From Clitoria ternatea (Eukaryota; Streptophyta; Magnoliopsida; Fabales; Fabaceae), in NCBI GenBank assembly GCA_037962975.1, contig CM075673.1, positions 17,592,001 through 17,656,000 on the forward strand: 64,000 bases of DNA, read 5' to 3'. The notes under the pieces were generated by a model, which searched no databases, was not told the DNA's origin, and worked only from the letters and a program-made list of their open reading frames with translations. The position numbers and the translations under genes are program-made. The first letter of the stretch is position 1; the number at the start of each line of letters is the position of its first letter. Of the stretch, positions 9,226 through 20,640 are shown piece by piece.

Positions 9226-11213
9226 TGAGACACCCCAAAAATGGGGGTAAATTTTTCACGTTTTATAAAGCATTATCAGTCAAAGAAATAAAGTGTTGAG
9301 ACTTGGATCATCTCCCTGGATCTATAAAGGACCTATCTCATATGTGAAGATATGAGAAGATACAAAATAAATAAATAAATAAATAAATAGTGAAAGACGT
9401 ATCTTATTTTAAGAGTATGGATTAATTGAGTGAAATTATCAAGGACACTTAAAAGAATACTAATTTTATGTCAAAGGAATGTTTAAAGCAAGTATGAAAG
9501 GATACCAAGTCCATCTGTTACCAAACAATATCCAAAAGCATGTATTTTCCCATGAATCAGCACCATGAATCGATTCCCCAAGGGTGTGAATCGATTCATG
9601 TGAGTGAAAATGCAAAAATTGGTGAATCAGATACTCATGAATCGATTCCCCATTCCTTGAATCGATTCACGTGAATGAGCAAGCCATGAATAGTGGAAAC
9701 AGGAAAGGATGAATCGATTCAATGCCTAGTGTGAATCGATTCACACGATTCTGCCAGATTAAATAGTAAATCCAGAACTCTTTGAATCGATTCAAAGACA
9801 TGTGTGAATCGATTCAAGCCTGGCCTATCAGTTCCCTATTGTATTTTATGTAGAAAATCACATAATTTCCAACTTCTAATCACCCTATCTCATTCATATC
9901 AAATCCAATGGCCACCAAAATTTGACACAAGCTAAAATATATTATTTGTGACGTGAGGCCACTGGCCGCACTCAAAAATTCCTAAAAACGAGGGAAATAT
10001 GCACATAAATGCGTTTAACTTGTTCCAAGGTATTTTGAGGCAACCAAGGGGTCTATTCTCTATAAAATTGAACCATTCCTTTTTCCACAAGTCACAATTA
10101 ACTTGTTTAAGCTATTGGATTCATCACATTAAAACTTCATAAATCATAATTTGACCTTACTAGTTCCTTACTTATGCATTTAAATACCATAACAAATTTC
10201 CAATATACTTCATAAAGGATTATAATTCATAATTCTCATCATCCATTCATCTATTTGGGAAAATTTCAAGTATCATAAATGACGTTATACTTCATGAAGG
10301 TTATAATAAAAAATTAGACATACACATAAGTTCCAATTTTCACCATGACCTTCAAAATCAATATCCATCAATCCCAACTATAATAAGCACAAGCCCCTAT
10401 CATAAACTATACAAAATAATGATTTGTCAGCCAAGGCACTTCCTATACATCTATATACCCCCTTTATCAAAATGAGTTTTAAAAGAGTTTCACTTCACCC
10501 ATAAGTGTCCTGCATCACAAATCTAAAACGTAGACAACATGGGATAGTGAGTCTCACATTCCAAAAGAATGAATATGAATACCATGTGATTATGTACATA
10601 TGCATCAGAATCATGTAAACTTTGTATTCACAACACCATTCATCATCTCATCACTATCATCAATTCAACATTCATATATCTCAATCATTTTCATGTATCA
10701 AGCAAAGTTTTCAAGTATATACATAATCTAGCCTCTCAATAATTTTAGAATAACACATTCATCATCATCATACTCAAACCAATACTTGGTATTCATAACT
10801 TTTTATGTTGTCTTTATTCATTTTCTCACCCAAACCATAATCACATCTCATCACCTTTGGCATACCTCCTTGTTATATGCTAATGCTCTTAAGTTAATGC
10901 GTATGCACAACAGAGTATATCAATAATTGCAGATCTAACTGTGGGAAATAAACACCATTTATGGGATCCAAGTATGATCATATAACCATACCCCTACTAC
11001 AGTAGTAAATGTGTACACTTATCATCCAATTGCATGGATTTCACCAATCTTTTACTGGTCCCAAACCGCATCGCCCATTTGCAACACCTGGTTATTTTCA
11101 CCATGACCACGGTAACAACATAATCAACATATGGTGTCGCGGGCCAACCATGAAGCATATCATGGCAGCTGTGATCCCAAGGACCACTGGGGACACTTGC
11201 TCATCAAGAGCCA
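9226..11213 (-). repeat. Tekay-A 5' LTR, part 1 of 3
   Basis: It begins TGAGACACCCC beside the primer-binding site and aligns with the starts of LTR-B (35887) and LTR-C (a CATATGTGAAGATATGAGA block in A and C). It holds an (AAAT)n run at 9366-9390 and an array of TGAATCGATTCA palindromes at 9560-9815. Segment 10860-11210 aligns with 36720-37140 and 40800-41150. Athila-1 interrupts it at 11214. No ORF. Confidence 0.75.
9560..9815. repeat. array of TGAATCGATTCA palindromes (LTR-A)
   Basis: Eight copies of a core GAATCGATTC, most with the perfect 12-bp palindrome TGAATCGATTCA, arranged as four pairs with about 20-30 bp between pair members. Spacers are unrelated. A homologous array is in LTR-C at 42418-42535. 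Confidence 0.85.
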
Positions 11214-12702
11214 TGTCAACCCTTGTGTTACTATTGGGTTATTAATTGGCAAGCGCACCAATCGTTTATAGTTTTCAAATTTAGATATCGTTCCACTGGG
11301 ATTGAAAGTCCAGTAACTCACAGTAATTTCTTATTTAGTATGGTAAGTTTATCAATGATTATTAACAAAAGAATAATCTATAAATAATTTATACAATATT
11401 CATAAGATTTGATGACTGATTTGTTCATAAGGTGAAAAGAGGGAAAAGATAAAATCTAACTATAAAGTTGAGATGTAATTCAGAATAATGCAGATACTTG
11501 AGGTAAAAACACAGATTAACAAACTATGTTGGAATTAGGATTCTCGCACTAAAATATAATGCAATAATTACAACATACATACTTAATCATCAAGTTCATG
11601 TTATTACAGCTTAAAGTCATTATAACCGATTCCTCATGATATAAATTCTAAGTATTTATCGTAAAGTTCGATCCCTTGTGAGCTTTCTCAATAAAAACTT
11701 GCATTAAGTCCTGGCCTTATGGCAATAATAATTACCAATTCTATCCCTAGTAATTAGTATATTAAGGGTATTTCCACTTTTACTTTCATTAAAACAGATT
11801 TTAATTCGGCATGAATAATCATTCTTCCATTTGATATACATACTAATAAAACAAGTTTTAATACACATGACAATCATTCTCCCGTTTGATGTTCATATTA
11901 ATAAAGAGTTAAAATACTAATATGTTCTTGAATCATAAATATGTAGAGGTCATAATTACAACATCATATAATAGATTGATTCACCAAATTCCAATATAAA
12001 CAGTTTAGTTACACATAATAAAAGTAAGAACAACACTTACAGAGTTTGACATTATGATGACTTGAAAGCACTTCACAATACAAAGGCTCACACTACTACA
12101 CAACACTCTCAAGTATCTAGAAATCACTCCAACCTTACAAACTCAAAGAAGAACACTCAAACTCGAGTGAAAAGAGAGAAAAGAAAGAATGAACTTCAGA
12201 ATTGGATGCTTAGAAGTGTGGAGAATGGCCTTATTTATAGGGCGGTCCTTGACTCAGCTTTCATTAAACAACTCGAAGTGGCCATGATTGTTTAATTATT
12301 TTAATTAATCATGCCCAAACAGGTGTGCCTTGTCCCCCAGTTCGGCTTGGACACTTGCAGGTAATGGAGGGGTCACTAGCTGAGTGCTTGACCACCTATT
12401 AGTGTTGCCACGTAGCTCCTGACGCTACGCGTGGATGTGACGCGTAGCGTCAGCATCAGAAGTTCCCACGCTACGCGTGGTGTTGATGCTACGCGTCAGC
12501 CTCCCAGTTCTTCAATTTTTATCTTTAAATTCTTTATATTTTTACTGCAAAACTAGAGAAAATTGATCAAGGTCAGATTATTTCCAACAATATCCATTTA
12601 TTGAATTTAAAACCTAAGTTTCTAAAAAATTAACCAAATTTTTATTCCTTTTACAAATTTTTTATTAAAGATTTTATTGTAAATTTGAGGACTAATAAAT
12701 AC
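11214..12702 (-). repeat. Athila-1 3' LTR
   Basis: About 1.49 kb. The left edge TGTCAACCC matches the 5' LTR edge TGTTAACCC at 21869. The right edge is placed where the minus strand shows the polypurine-like AAGTTGGGGTA, with an uncertainty of a few bases. A TATA box (CTATAAATAA, minus) is at 12231-12240, and four copies of the ACGCTACGCGT motif lie upstream of it at 12421-12499. The possible target duplication AGCCA is at 11209-11213. Confidence 0.8.
12231..12240 (-). promoter_or_regulatory. TATA box in Athila-1 3' LTR
   Basis: CTATAAATAA on the minus strand; the same box (CTATAAATAG) is at 22886-22895 in the other LTR. The motif array lies about 190 bp upstream here, but two further copies sit directly next to the box in the 5' LTR. 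Confidence 0.65.
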
Positions 12703-13897
12703 CCCAACTTGAGACTTTGCTCATCCTCAAGCAAGAGAAAAAATAAAAATCAAATTTGAAATCAAATTTTTGAGTTAGTCCGAGAATTTACACAAAAAGT
12801 AATTTCACAATTTACCATTTTGAAATAATCAAAAATACATATCTTATGTAATAGAGGTTTAATGACAAAAATCCTTACAATATTTTATTAACATATCAAG
12901 CATAATTTCAGGCTTACCTCACAAGTGTTTGTCTATGTGCAAAGGGTAACCTGTTTCATTCAATCGATCATAAATTCAAACGAATTTAATTTTGATTTTC
13001 ATCTAATCAATGGTTAATCATACATCACAAGGTCTTTTCATGGGTTGTAATGAAGGCCTGGCTTACAAGAAATGATGGTTTTCTCGGAGTTCAAAAATCT
13101 GAAATTATAAAAGAGCATTTTATAATTGTTAGGCTTTTTCTTGGCCCAAATCTCATATCCCTTATTGAAGATAAATACCCCCAACTTGATTCTTTTCATT
13201 ATTTTTGATTTGCATATATTCATTTTTCATTTATATGTATTTTTTAAAAGAATCAAGTTGTTAATTTTCACTCCCTATTTTTGTAAGAACATTTAAAATA
13301 TTCTTTCCATTTTGATCAATTGCTCTTTTAATCAATCAAGTAAAGGGAATGGTTAACATTTGATAAAGGTTTAAGGGTACTAATGAAATTATTTTTCAAG
13401 CTCAAATTGGCTTTCAAAGGATAAAAAATAATTCTACCATGGTAAGCTTTTTGGCCTAAGGTTTTCTTTTACCAAAAATATGCCTTGATCATTTTCTTGA
13501 ATTCTCTGTATAACAACACAAATCACAGATTAAAGCAAAATCAATTCGAATAAAGTTATGTCGAAACCCTCAAGTGTTTAAAAGATTTCTCAGTTCATCG
13601 GGTTATCGAAATTAGCTTGATAATTAATAAAATTATAGTAATGAAATTTATCAGAATCCCTTAATTACAAAAAGAATCGATAATTGATTTTAAAAAATAG
13701 TTTTATTGGGTAAAAACTTTAAGTGTATAAATTTCTTTATTTTTAAAAATTTGATTTATTTAAAAGATAAAACTTATTTTTGAATTTTTGAAGAAATTAC
13801 GTAAAAACACACTACGATAAAAAATACAATAAAACATACCACATAATAAAATACAAACTATAATATAATCCACAAAGTAAAAACACCATTGTAAATA
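12703..13897 (-). other. Athila-1 3' untranslated region
   Basis: AT-rich, no gene recognised. It ends at the LTR with a polypurine tract (AAGTTGGGGT on the minus strand) preceded by a short CTTGCTTGAGGATGAGCAA hairpin, as in Athila-2. Confidence 0.6.
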
Positions 13898-15250
13898 TCA
13901 AACTAAAAGTAAACTAAAGTGTATGTAAAAGATGCAGAGAATAACATCCTCAATCCCCATGTGATCCCCATCATCTCCCTCCTTATCTGAATCACCCTCT
14001 GACTCAGCATGTGCTCCAGATGGTCCACCAATCTCAGGGTAAGTAGGTAAATCACCAGGCCAAGCTACATGAACTGCGAACTCAGCTGGTGTGACATAAG
14101 GTGCTCCCTCTCCCTGAAGTCTGTACTGATAAAATGCATCATGAAGATGCATATAAGCTCTGTGTGTGGCAGCCATCATCTGCATCATATGCTGATGCTC
14201 AAGAGTTATCCTAGCAAATCCATCAGTAATAGCATCAGTAGATGGTGGCTGAACTCTTGGTCTTCTCCTTCTCTGTCTGGGCTGAGCCTCCTACTCCAAT
14301 GGTGGAAGCTCGCACTGTTGGGCGAAGTAATCTCTATTTACTAAGACCTTGGGGACTCTCCCCGAAGAACTAGTAAACTCTGGTGATGGTACAACAACTC
14401 CTTGCCTCCTCAGTAAGGCAGATATAATGAGAGGAAATGGAATAGGATGGTTCACCTTATACCCAAGGGCATAAAGGTGAATCTGCTCAAAGATCAACTC
14501 GACAATATCAATGGTATGGCCCTGAAGAATAGAATAGAGAAGGCAGCAGCGATCAACTGGGATAGAAGAGAGGTGGGTGACAGGAGTGATATTATGCAGC
14601 ATGAGATGAGACCACGCCTGAGCTATAGGGGTCAGCTGGGTCTTGAGGAGGTTTGATGGAGTCCTTCCAACCTTTCTCAGGTTGAAGAAGATTCCATCAT
14701 TCATCAAGAAGTGAGCAACCTGATCTAGGAAGTATCCTTAATCACCATCCTCAGTCGCAACCTTGTTTCTGTTTTCCTTCCAGAAACAAGTGTCGCTCTC
14801 GGGAGTAGGCTCCCAAGGGTTACCCAGTAGGGTACTAATGGTGTCTCGGTCGTATGTAATGTGCCGACCCCTCACCTAGCTTATCTTTTGCTGGCCAATA
14901 TTGGGTGTGTCCTGGCGAGTCCTGTAGGCGTTCGTATAAAACTCCATTACTAAGATGGGATCCCTCTCAGTAGGTAGAGAAAACAAGGGTCCCCATCTCC
15001 TCCTTTGGACCTCATCCTGTAGCTCAGGATAGTCCCCAGCTTTCAGATTTAAGACTCTCTCCCAGATGAGTCTTTGGCCCTTTATCTAATGGAACCGGGC
15101 CCATTTCGCGTCAGTGCCAAATCTAGTGGGATCTCTAGGTCCCAACTGTTCCTCACCTTGAAGATCAGGATCTTCAAAGGTGGTGTCAGTGTCTGTGTTC
15201 CTCCTCTGTCTTTTCAGACCAACAATAGGAATGGATTTCCTAGGTGCCAT
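13898..15250 (-). pseudogene. third ORF in env position of Athila-1 (plant transposon-protein type)
   Basis: One minus-strand frame of about 450 codons from ATG at 15250 (MAPRKSIPIVGLKRQRR), broken by four in-frame stops near 15092, 14877, 14741 and 14291. It carries the pattern EFYTNAY ... VRGRHITYDRDTISTLLGNP and a helical middle part. The C-terminus is acidic (ESEGDSDKEGDDGD). The same pattern occurs in the Athila-2 third ORF; it resembles the family often annotated as 'putative plant transposon protein'. I see no signal peptide or transmembrane segment, so calling it an envelope protein is not supported. The ATG directly follows a splice acceptor-like TTTTTGTAG. Function unknown. Confidence 0.7.
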
Positions 15251-15996
15251 CTACAAAAAGAAATTTTTACAAAAATCAAACACACATCACACTATATTAT
15301 AAAACATGCCAAACTTCAAAATTCATTTTTTTGGTTTTTATATTTTATGCAAAACATAAAAACTTATGCAAAATTTAACACAAAATATTTACAAAGCATA
15401 AAATAAAAAATTAAACATGCATATGTTTGGATTTTTAAAAATACAACATGTAATTTCACAACTATATTTACAAAATTTATTTATTTTTATGCAAGAAAGT
15501 ATAACAAACATACAATTTAAGAAAAATTATTAAATTTAAAAAGAAAAACGAACAAACAACAACAAAAATTAAACAAAACAGAATTATCAAAGACAGAAAA
15601 AATCGAAAAAATAGAAAAACAGAATATACATTATTAGAAATTAAAACACAAAATTAACAGAATTCAAAAACAGAGGCTGACGCTACGCGTGGGTGTGACA
15701 CTACACGTCAGCCCTGTTTTGCCCACGCTACGCGTCAGTGAGACGCTACGCGTGGGGTTATAGTTCATGCCTCACGCTACGCGTCAGTGGGACACTACGC
15801 GTGAGGTGTGCAATTTCAATCACAGAAACAGGGGTTGTGCAACAACAACCCCTCCAAACTACATTCAATCAAAATTATTCCTAAATCTAACAGCAAATAG
15901 ATCCCAATGGTTTTCTAATCCTAATCCTAACCACATGCATTCTAAAAATCGAAAATCAAAAGCAAACTTAAAGAGAAAAGAGAGAAAATTACTTAC
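15251..15996 (-). other. candidate leader intron before the Athila-1 third ORF
   Basis: The minus strand shows a good donor (GTAAGT at 15996-15991, after GATTCCAA) and an acceptor TTTTTGTAG at 15259-15251, directly before the ATG. The interval is about 746 bp and A/T-rich, as plant introns are. It contains six ACGCTACGCGT-type motifs (15679-15804). Upstream, 16000-16070 reads like a plant 5' leader (AACCCTAATCTTT, CT-rich). Inferred from sequence only. Confidence 0.45.
15679..15804. repeat. ACGCTACGCGT motif array (Athila-1 intron region)
   Basis: Six copies of [G/C]ACGCTACGCGT[GG/CA] or close variants in 126 bp, about 18-25 bp apart. Arms CACGC and GCGTG flank a TAC centre. Confidence 0.85.
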
Positions 15997-16500
15997 TTGG
16001 AATCCTTATGAAATCGGAGAAAGAATGAGGGAATATGGGTGATTGAGAGTAAAGATTAGGGTTCTGAGAGGCAAAGTGAGGCAGAGAGGGAAATTTAGGT
16101 TTTTAAAACCTAAATTAGGCCTTTCTGATTTAGTTTTAAAAACTAAACATGGGCTCTGACGCTACGCGTGGAAGGGACGCTACGCGTCAGGCTGAAAGTT
16201 TTACCTTCTCGCTACGCGTCAAGGGAATGCTATGCGTGATGTTTTTTTGATGTTTTAAAAAAAATAAGTTAAAAAGAAAATAATGGGTTGCCTCCCATTG
16301 AGCGCTTGATTTACTGTCTCTAGCTTGACATCTTGCGCATCACAAATCAGTTAAATAACAAATGGTAGTGAGTCTGTCGATCTCACCACCCAGATATGGT
16401 TTCAATCTTTGCCCATTAACCATCTAACTTCTTTTGGAAGTTGGATCTTCAATTTCGACTGCTCCATAGGATTTAACTTCCTTAATTACAAAAGGGCCTG
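15997..16500 (-). other. spacer between integrase and third ORF of Athila-1
   Basis: It contains four more motif copies at 16158-16240, then a T-rich stretch and a CT-rich, leader-like segment on the minus strand. Candidate upstream region of the third ORF; I see no strong TATA box. 16241-16500 is the degraded tail of pol. Confidence 0.5.
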
Positions 16501-16501
16501 A

Positions 16502-17734
16502 CTATTTAGATTTCAATTTACCAGGAAACAGTCTTAATCTTGAATTAAACAATAACACTTGCTGACCTAGTATAAAGTGTCTATTTTTAATTTTTTTATC
16601 ATGGTAAGCTTTCACCTTGTTCTTGTAACTTCTAGATGTCTCATAAGCATTGTTTCTCATCTCTTCCAACTCAAATAACTGCAACTTTCTTTTGTCAGCT
16701 GCTGCATTTAGATCAAAGTTGAGAAATTTTAGAGCTCGACATGTTTTATGTTCCATCTCTACTGAAAGATGACAAGCTTTTCCATAGACCATTTGGAAAA
16801 GAGAAAGGCCAATTGGAGTCTTAAATACAGTTTTGTATGCCAAGAGTGCATCATCAAGCTTTTGTGACCAATCTTTTTTGGAGGAAGACACAGTCTTTTC
16901 CAAAATTCTCTTTACTTCCTGATTTGAAATCTCAGCCTGTCCTTTGGTTTGTGGATGATATGCTGTGGCCACTTTATGTCTCACTCCATAGTGTTGTAAC
17001 ACTTTCTGAAGAACTTTGTTACAAAAATATGATCCTCCATCACTGATCAAAGTTCTTGGTGTTCTAAACCTGTAGAAAATATTTTTCTTCAAGAAATTCA
17101 CTACAGTTTTGGTGTCAGCATTAGGTGAAGCGATTGCTTCTACCCATTTTGAAACATAATCGACTACCAAAGGAATGTATTGATTAAATTGAGAGTAAGG
17201 AAAGGGTCCCATGAAATCAATACCCCAACAATCAAATACCTCAACCTCCTGAATGGTTGTGAGAGGCATTTCTTGTCTTTTGTTAACATTACCTATTCTT
17301 TGGCAGTTATTACAAGTTTGCACAAATGAGTGAGAATCTTTAAAAATGGAGGGCCAATACAAACCTGATTGAAGAATTTTTACAACAGTTCTTTCTCCAT
17401 TAAAATGTCCTCCATAAGGGGATTTATGACAATGCCACAACACATCTTTCTTTTCCCAATCGGGTACACAACGACGTAACAAATTATCCACACCAATTTT
17501 GAATAGATGAGGGTTATCCCAAACAAAGTATTTTGAATCTTTGAAAAACTTTTTTCTTTGCTGCCAAGTTAAATCATTTGGAAGAATTCCTGCTGCTTTA
17601 AAGTTAGTCATATCAGCAAACCATGGTCGTTTTGTTATTTCAAAAAGTTTTTCATCAGGAAATTCTTCCAAGATGTCTTTTTCTTTAGCAGTGACCTCAT
17701 CATTCATTAATCTAGAAAGATGGTCAGCAACCAT
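16502..17734 (-). pseudogene. integrase (Athila-1)
   Basis: 410-codon open frame on the minus strand. RNase H tail VADHLSRL, zinc-binding part WHCHKSPYGGHF ... CNNCQRIGN, and catalytic residues in WGIDFMGPFP, LISDGGSYFCN and QAEISNQEVKRIL, so D,D,E are all present. The C-terminal VLLFNSRLRLFPGKL block is typical of Athila. The frame differs from RT, with a shift near 17735, so this integrase is cut off from the polyprotein although its own frame is intact. Confidence 0.9.
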
Positions 17735-17735
17735 T

Positions 17736-19300
17736 TTTCACTACCCTTTTTATCTTTGATTTCAAGATCATATTCTTGAAGGAGAAAAATTCATCATATT
17801 AACCGAGGTTTAGAATCAGTTTTGGTCAAAAGGTACTTGATTGTAGCATGATCAGTGAAAACAATTATTTTTGATCCAATCAAGTATGATTTAAATTTTT
17901 CTAAGGCATACACTATGGCTAGTAATTCTTTTTCAGTAGTTATATAATTTATTTGATTTTCATTTAAAACTTTACTAGCATAGTGTATAACCCTAAAAAC
18001 TTTTTCATATCTTTGACCTAAAACTGCTCCTACAGTATAATCACTTGCATCGCACATAAGTTCAAAGGGTAAATTCCAATTAGGAGCAACAATTAAAGGG
18101 ACAGAAACTAATTTTTCCTTCAAGGAATTAAAAGCTTTAAGACATGCTTCATCAAACTTGAATTCAACATCTTTATTTAGAAGATTTGTTAAAGGTTTAG
18201 CAATTTTTGAAAAATCTTGAATAAATCTTCTATAGAATCCGGCATGTCCTAGAAAACTTCTAATACCTTTTACATTCACAGGGGGTGGGATTTTAGAGAT
18301 TACCTCTATTTTGGCTTGGTCCACTTCAATACCTTTAGAGGAAATTTTATGACCAAGTACAATTCTTTCTTTCACCATAAAGTGACATTTCTCCCAATTG
18401 AGCACCAAATTTGTTTCAATACACCATTTCAGTACGGTGTCCAGATTGGTTAGACATGTTTCAAATAAATTTCCAAAGACTGAGAAGTCATCCATGAAAA
18501 TCTCCATGCTCTTTTCAATTAGATCTGTAAAAATAGCAAATATGCATCTTTGAAAAGTAGCAGGTGCATTACACAATCCAAATGGCATCTTCCTATATGC
18601 AAATATACCAAAGGGACATGTAAAAGCAGTCTTTTCTTGATCAAGAGGGTCAACAACAATTTGATTATATCCAGAATATCCATCAAGAAAGTAATAATAA
18701 GCCTGTCCAGACAATCTTCCAAGTATTTGATCCATAAAAGGAAGTGGAAAATGATCTTTTCTTGTTGCTTGATTTAGTTTTCTATAATCAATGCACATTC
18801 TCCAACTAGTGACAGTTCTTGTTGGGATTAATTCATTTTTATCATTAACAATTACTGTCATACCACCTTTTTTTGGGACAACTTGTACAGGACTTACCCA
18901 TGCACTATCAGAAATAGGATAGATAATACCTGCTTTCAGCAATTTCAAAACCTCCTTCTTGGTTACCTCTTTCATGGTTGGATTGAGGCATCTTTGGGGT
19001 TGAGCAACAGGTTTAAAATTATCTTCCAATAAAATCTTATGCATGCAATATGATGGGCTTATACCTTTTAGATCTTCAAGTGTCCATCCAATTGCTTCTT
19101 GATTCCTTTTCAAGACTTCAACCAGTTTTTCTTCTTCTGGTTCACTTAACAAATTACTAATAATCACTGGTTTTAAATTACCTTCTTTCAAAAAGATATA
19201 CTTTAAGTTGGAAGGTAGAACTTTCAATTCAGGCCTCTTGACTTCTTCAACAGGTACTTCTTGAATTTCTTCAATTTCTCTTTATTTAAGGGAAATTTCT
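17736..19300 (-). pseudogene. reverse transcriptase and RNase H (Athila-1)
   Basis: Open frame 19227-17794. RT motifs: GIIYPISDSAWVSPV, WRMCIDYRKLNQATRKDHF, FLDGYSGYNQI, MPFGLCNAPATFQR and the active site IFMDDFSVF (about 18490). RNase H follows with LMCDASDYTVGAVLGQ, TTEKELLA and FTDHATIKYLL. Double stops at 17794 interrupt it after KPRLI, and the frameshift before integrase is near 17735. All parts of gag-pro-RT are in a single frame, as expected for an Athila polyprotein. Confidence 0.9.
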
Positions 19301-19335
19301 TTCCCTTGATCAAGATCTTCAAGATATTTGTCTAC

Positions 19336-20004
19336 CTATTTTTCTTCTTCTTCACTCAAAAATTCCATAGAGTTAGTTAATAACTTATTTAAAGGATTAG
19401 AATTTGACATATCTGTGTATATGGAGAAGCAGACTTCATCGAGAACATCCACCTTGAAACAATCTTGCTTTGAATTGGGATGTTTCGTGGCTTTGAAAAC
19501 ATCAAAGTTCACTTCTTCATTGTGAACTCTTACTGCCAGCTTTCCATTATCTACATCAATGAGCACTCTAGCAGTCTTCATGAATGGTCTTCCCAGGATT
19601 AGGGTAACTTCAACATCTTCTTCCATGTCTAAAACCACAAAGTCAATAGGGAAGTAGAACTTGTCAACTTTCACAAGTATATCTTCCACAATACCATAGG
19701 GTCTTTTGATTGATCTATCAGCCAATTACAGAGTCATCTTTGTTCTTTGAGGATCAAGGTCACCAATTCACTTCATCATACTTAGAGGCATTAGATTAAT
19801 GCTAGCCCTTAAGTCTAACAAGGCTTTTCCAATATTCATACCTCTAATGGAGACAGGAACGGTGAAACTTCCAGGGTCTTTCGACTTTTTTGGCATGTTA
19901 TGTTGCAAAATAGCATTGCAACCTGCTTCAAGTTCTACAATTTCTTCATCATACCTCTTTTTTTTGGTGAGCAATTCTTTCACAAACTTTGCATATGTTG
20001 GCAT
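19336..20004 (-). pseudogene. aspartic protease region (Athila-1), active-site change
   Basis: The minus-strand frame has LLDLRASINLMPLS (about 19800), where the Athila norm is DLGAS, as in Athila-2 (CDLGASINLMSLS). The Gly next to the catalytic Asp pair is Arg here, from AGG instead of GGN. After a stop at 19768 the frame resumes with ADRSIKRPYGIVEDILVKV and LILGRPFM, the usual downstream part. The change would be expected to kill protease activity. Confidence 0.85.
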
Positions 20005-20029
20005 CTATTTTAATGCCTCAGAAAATGGA

Positions 20030-20640
20030 ATGTTTATGTGTAATTGCTTAAAGATCTCAAGAAATCTCTTGTATTCCTTTTCCTTATCCTTTTTTGATGG
20101 TGCATGTGGATAAGGTAAATCTTTAACTGGAGGTGTCTGACCCAAATACTGATTTTTTTATTTTTTAATTTTTTAATTTTTTTGTTTTTCTTTTTCATCA
20201 TTCTTTTCTTCATTTTCTTTTTTCTCTTTTTCTTCTTTCTTTTCTTCTTCTTTTTCTTTTTTCTTTTCTTCTTCTTCTTCTTTTTCTTTTTCTTTTTCTT
20301 CTTTTTCTTTACAATCATTTCCTACAACTTTACCACTTCTTGTAAAAATAGCATTACATTGTTCTCTTGGATTTTGAGTGTTTGCAGAAAAACCAAAGCT
20401 TTTCATGTCAGCTACTTCTTTTGCTAACTGTCCCAATTGCATATCTGACGCTTTACGTGTGGCTTCGTTTGTTTGCATGTATTGTAGCAATTGTTGGATA
20501 GACTCCTCTATCCTAGTTAGCCTTGCTGTTTGATCAGATTGTGGTTGTTGTTTGAATTGATTGTTAGGAGGTCGGTTAGAAGGTCCAACATCTTGTTTCC
20601 AGCCAATATTCTGATTCTACCAACCTTACGGGTAATTGTT
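20030..20640 (-). pseudogene. gag-protease linker with Lys/Glu-rich tract (Athila-1)
   Basis: Continues the gag frame on the minus strand: QLGQLAKEVADMKS, NPREQCNAIFTRSGKV, then a low-complexity Lys/Glu run (20190-20330, a CT-rich tract on the plus strand). Athila-2 has the equivalent REHYKAITTRSGKVL followed by an E/K-rich run, so the charged linker is a family feature. Several stops follow the tract. Confidence 0.75.

Noticed and set aside
20182..20427. Plus-strand Phe-rich ORF
   Set aside because: It is the antisense of the Lys/Glu linker of Athila-1, pure low complexity.
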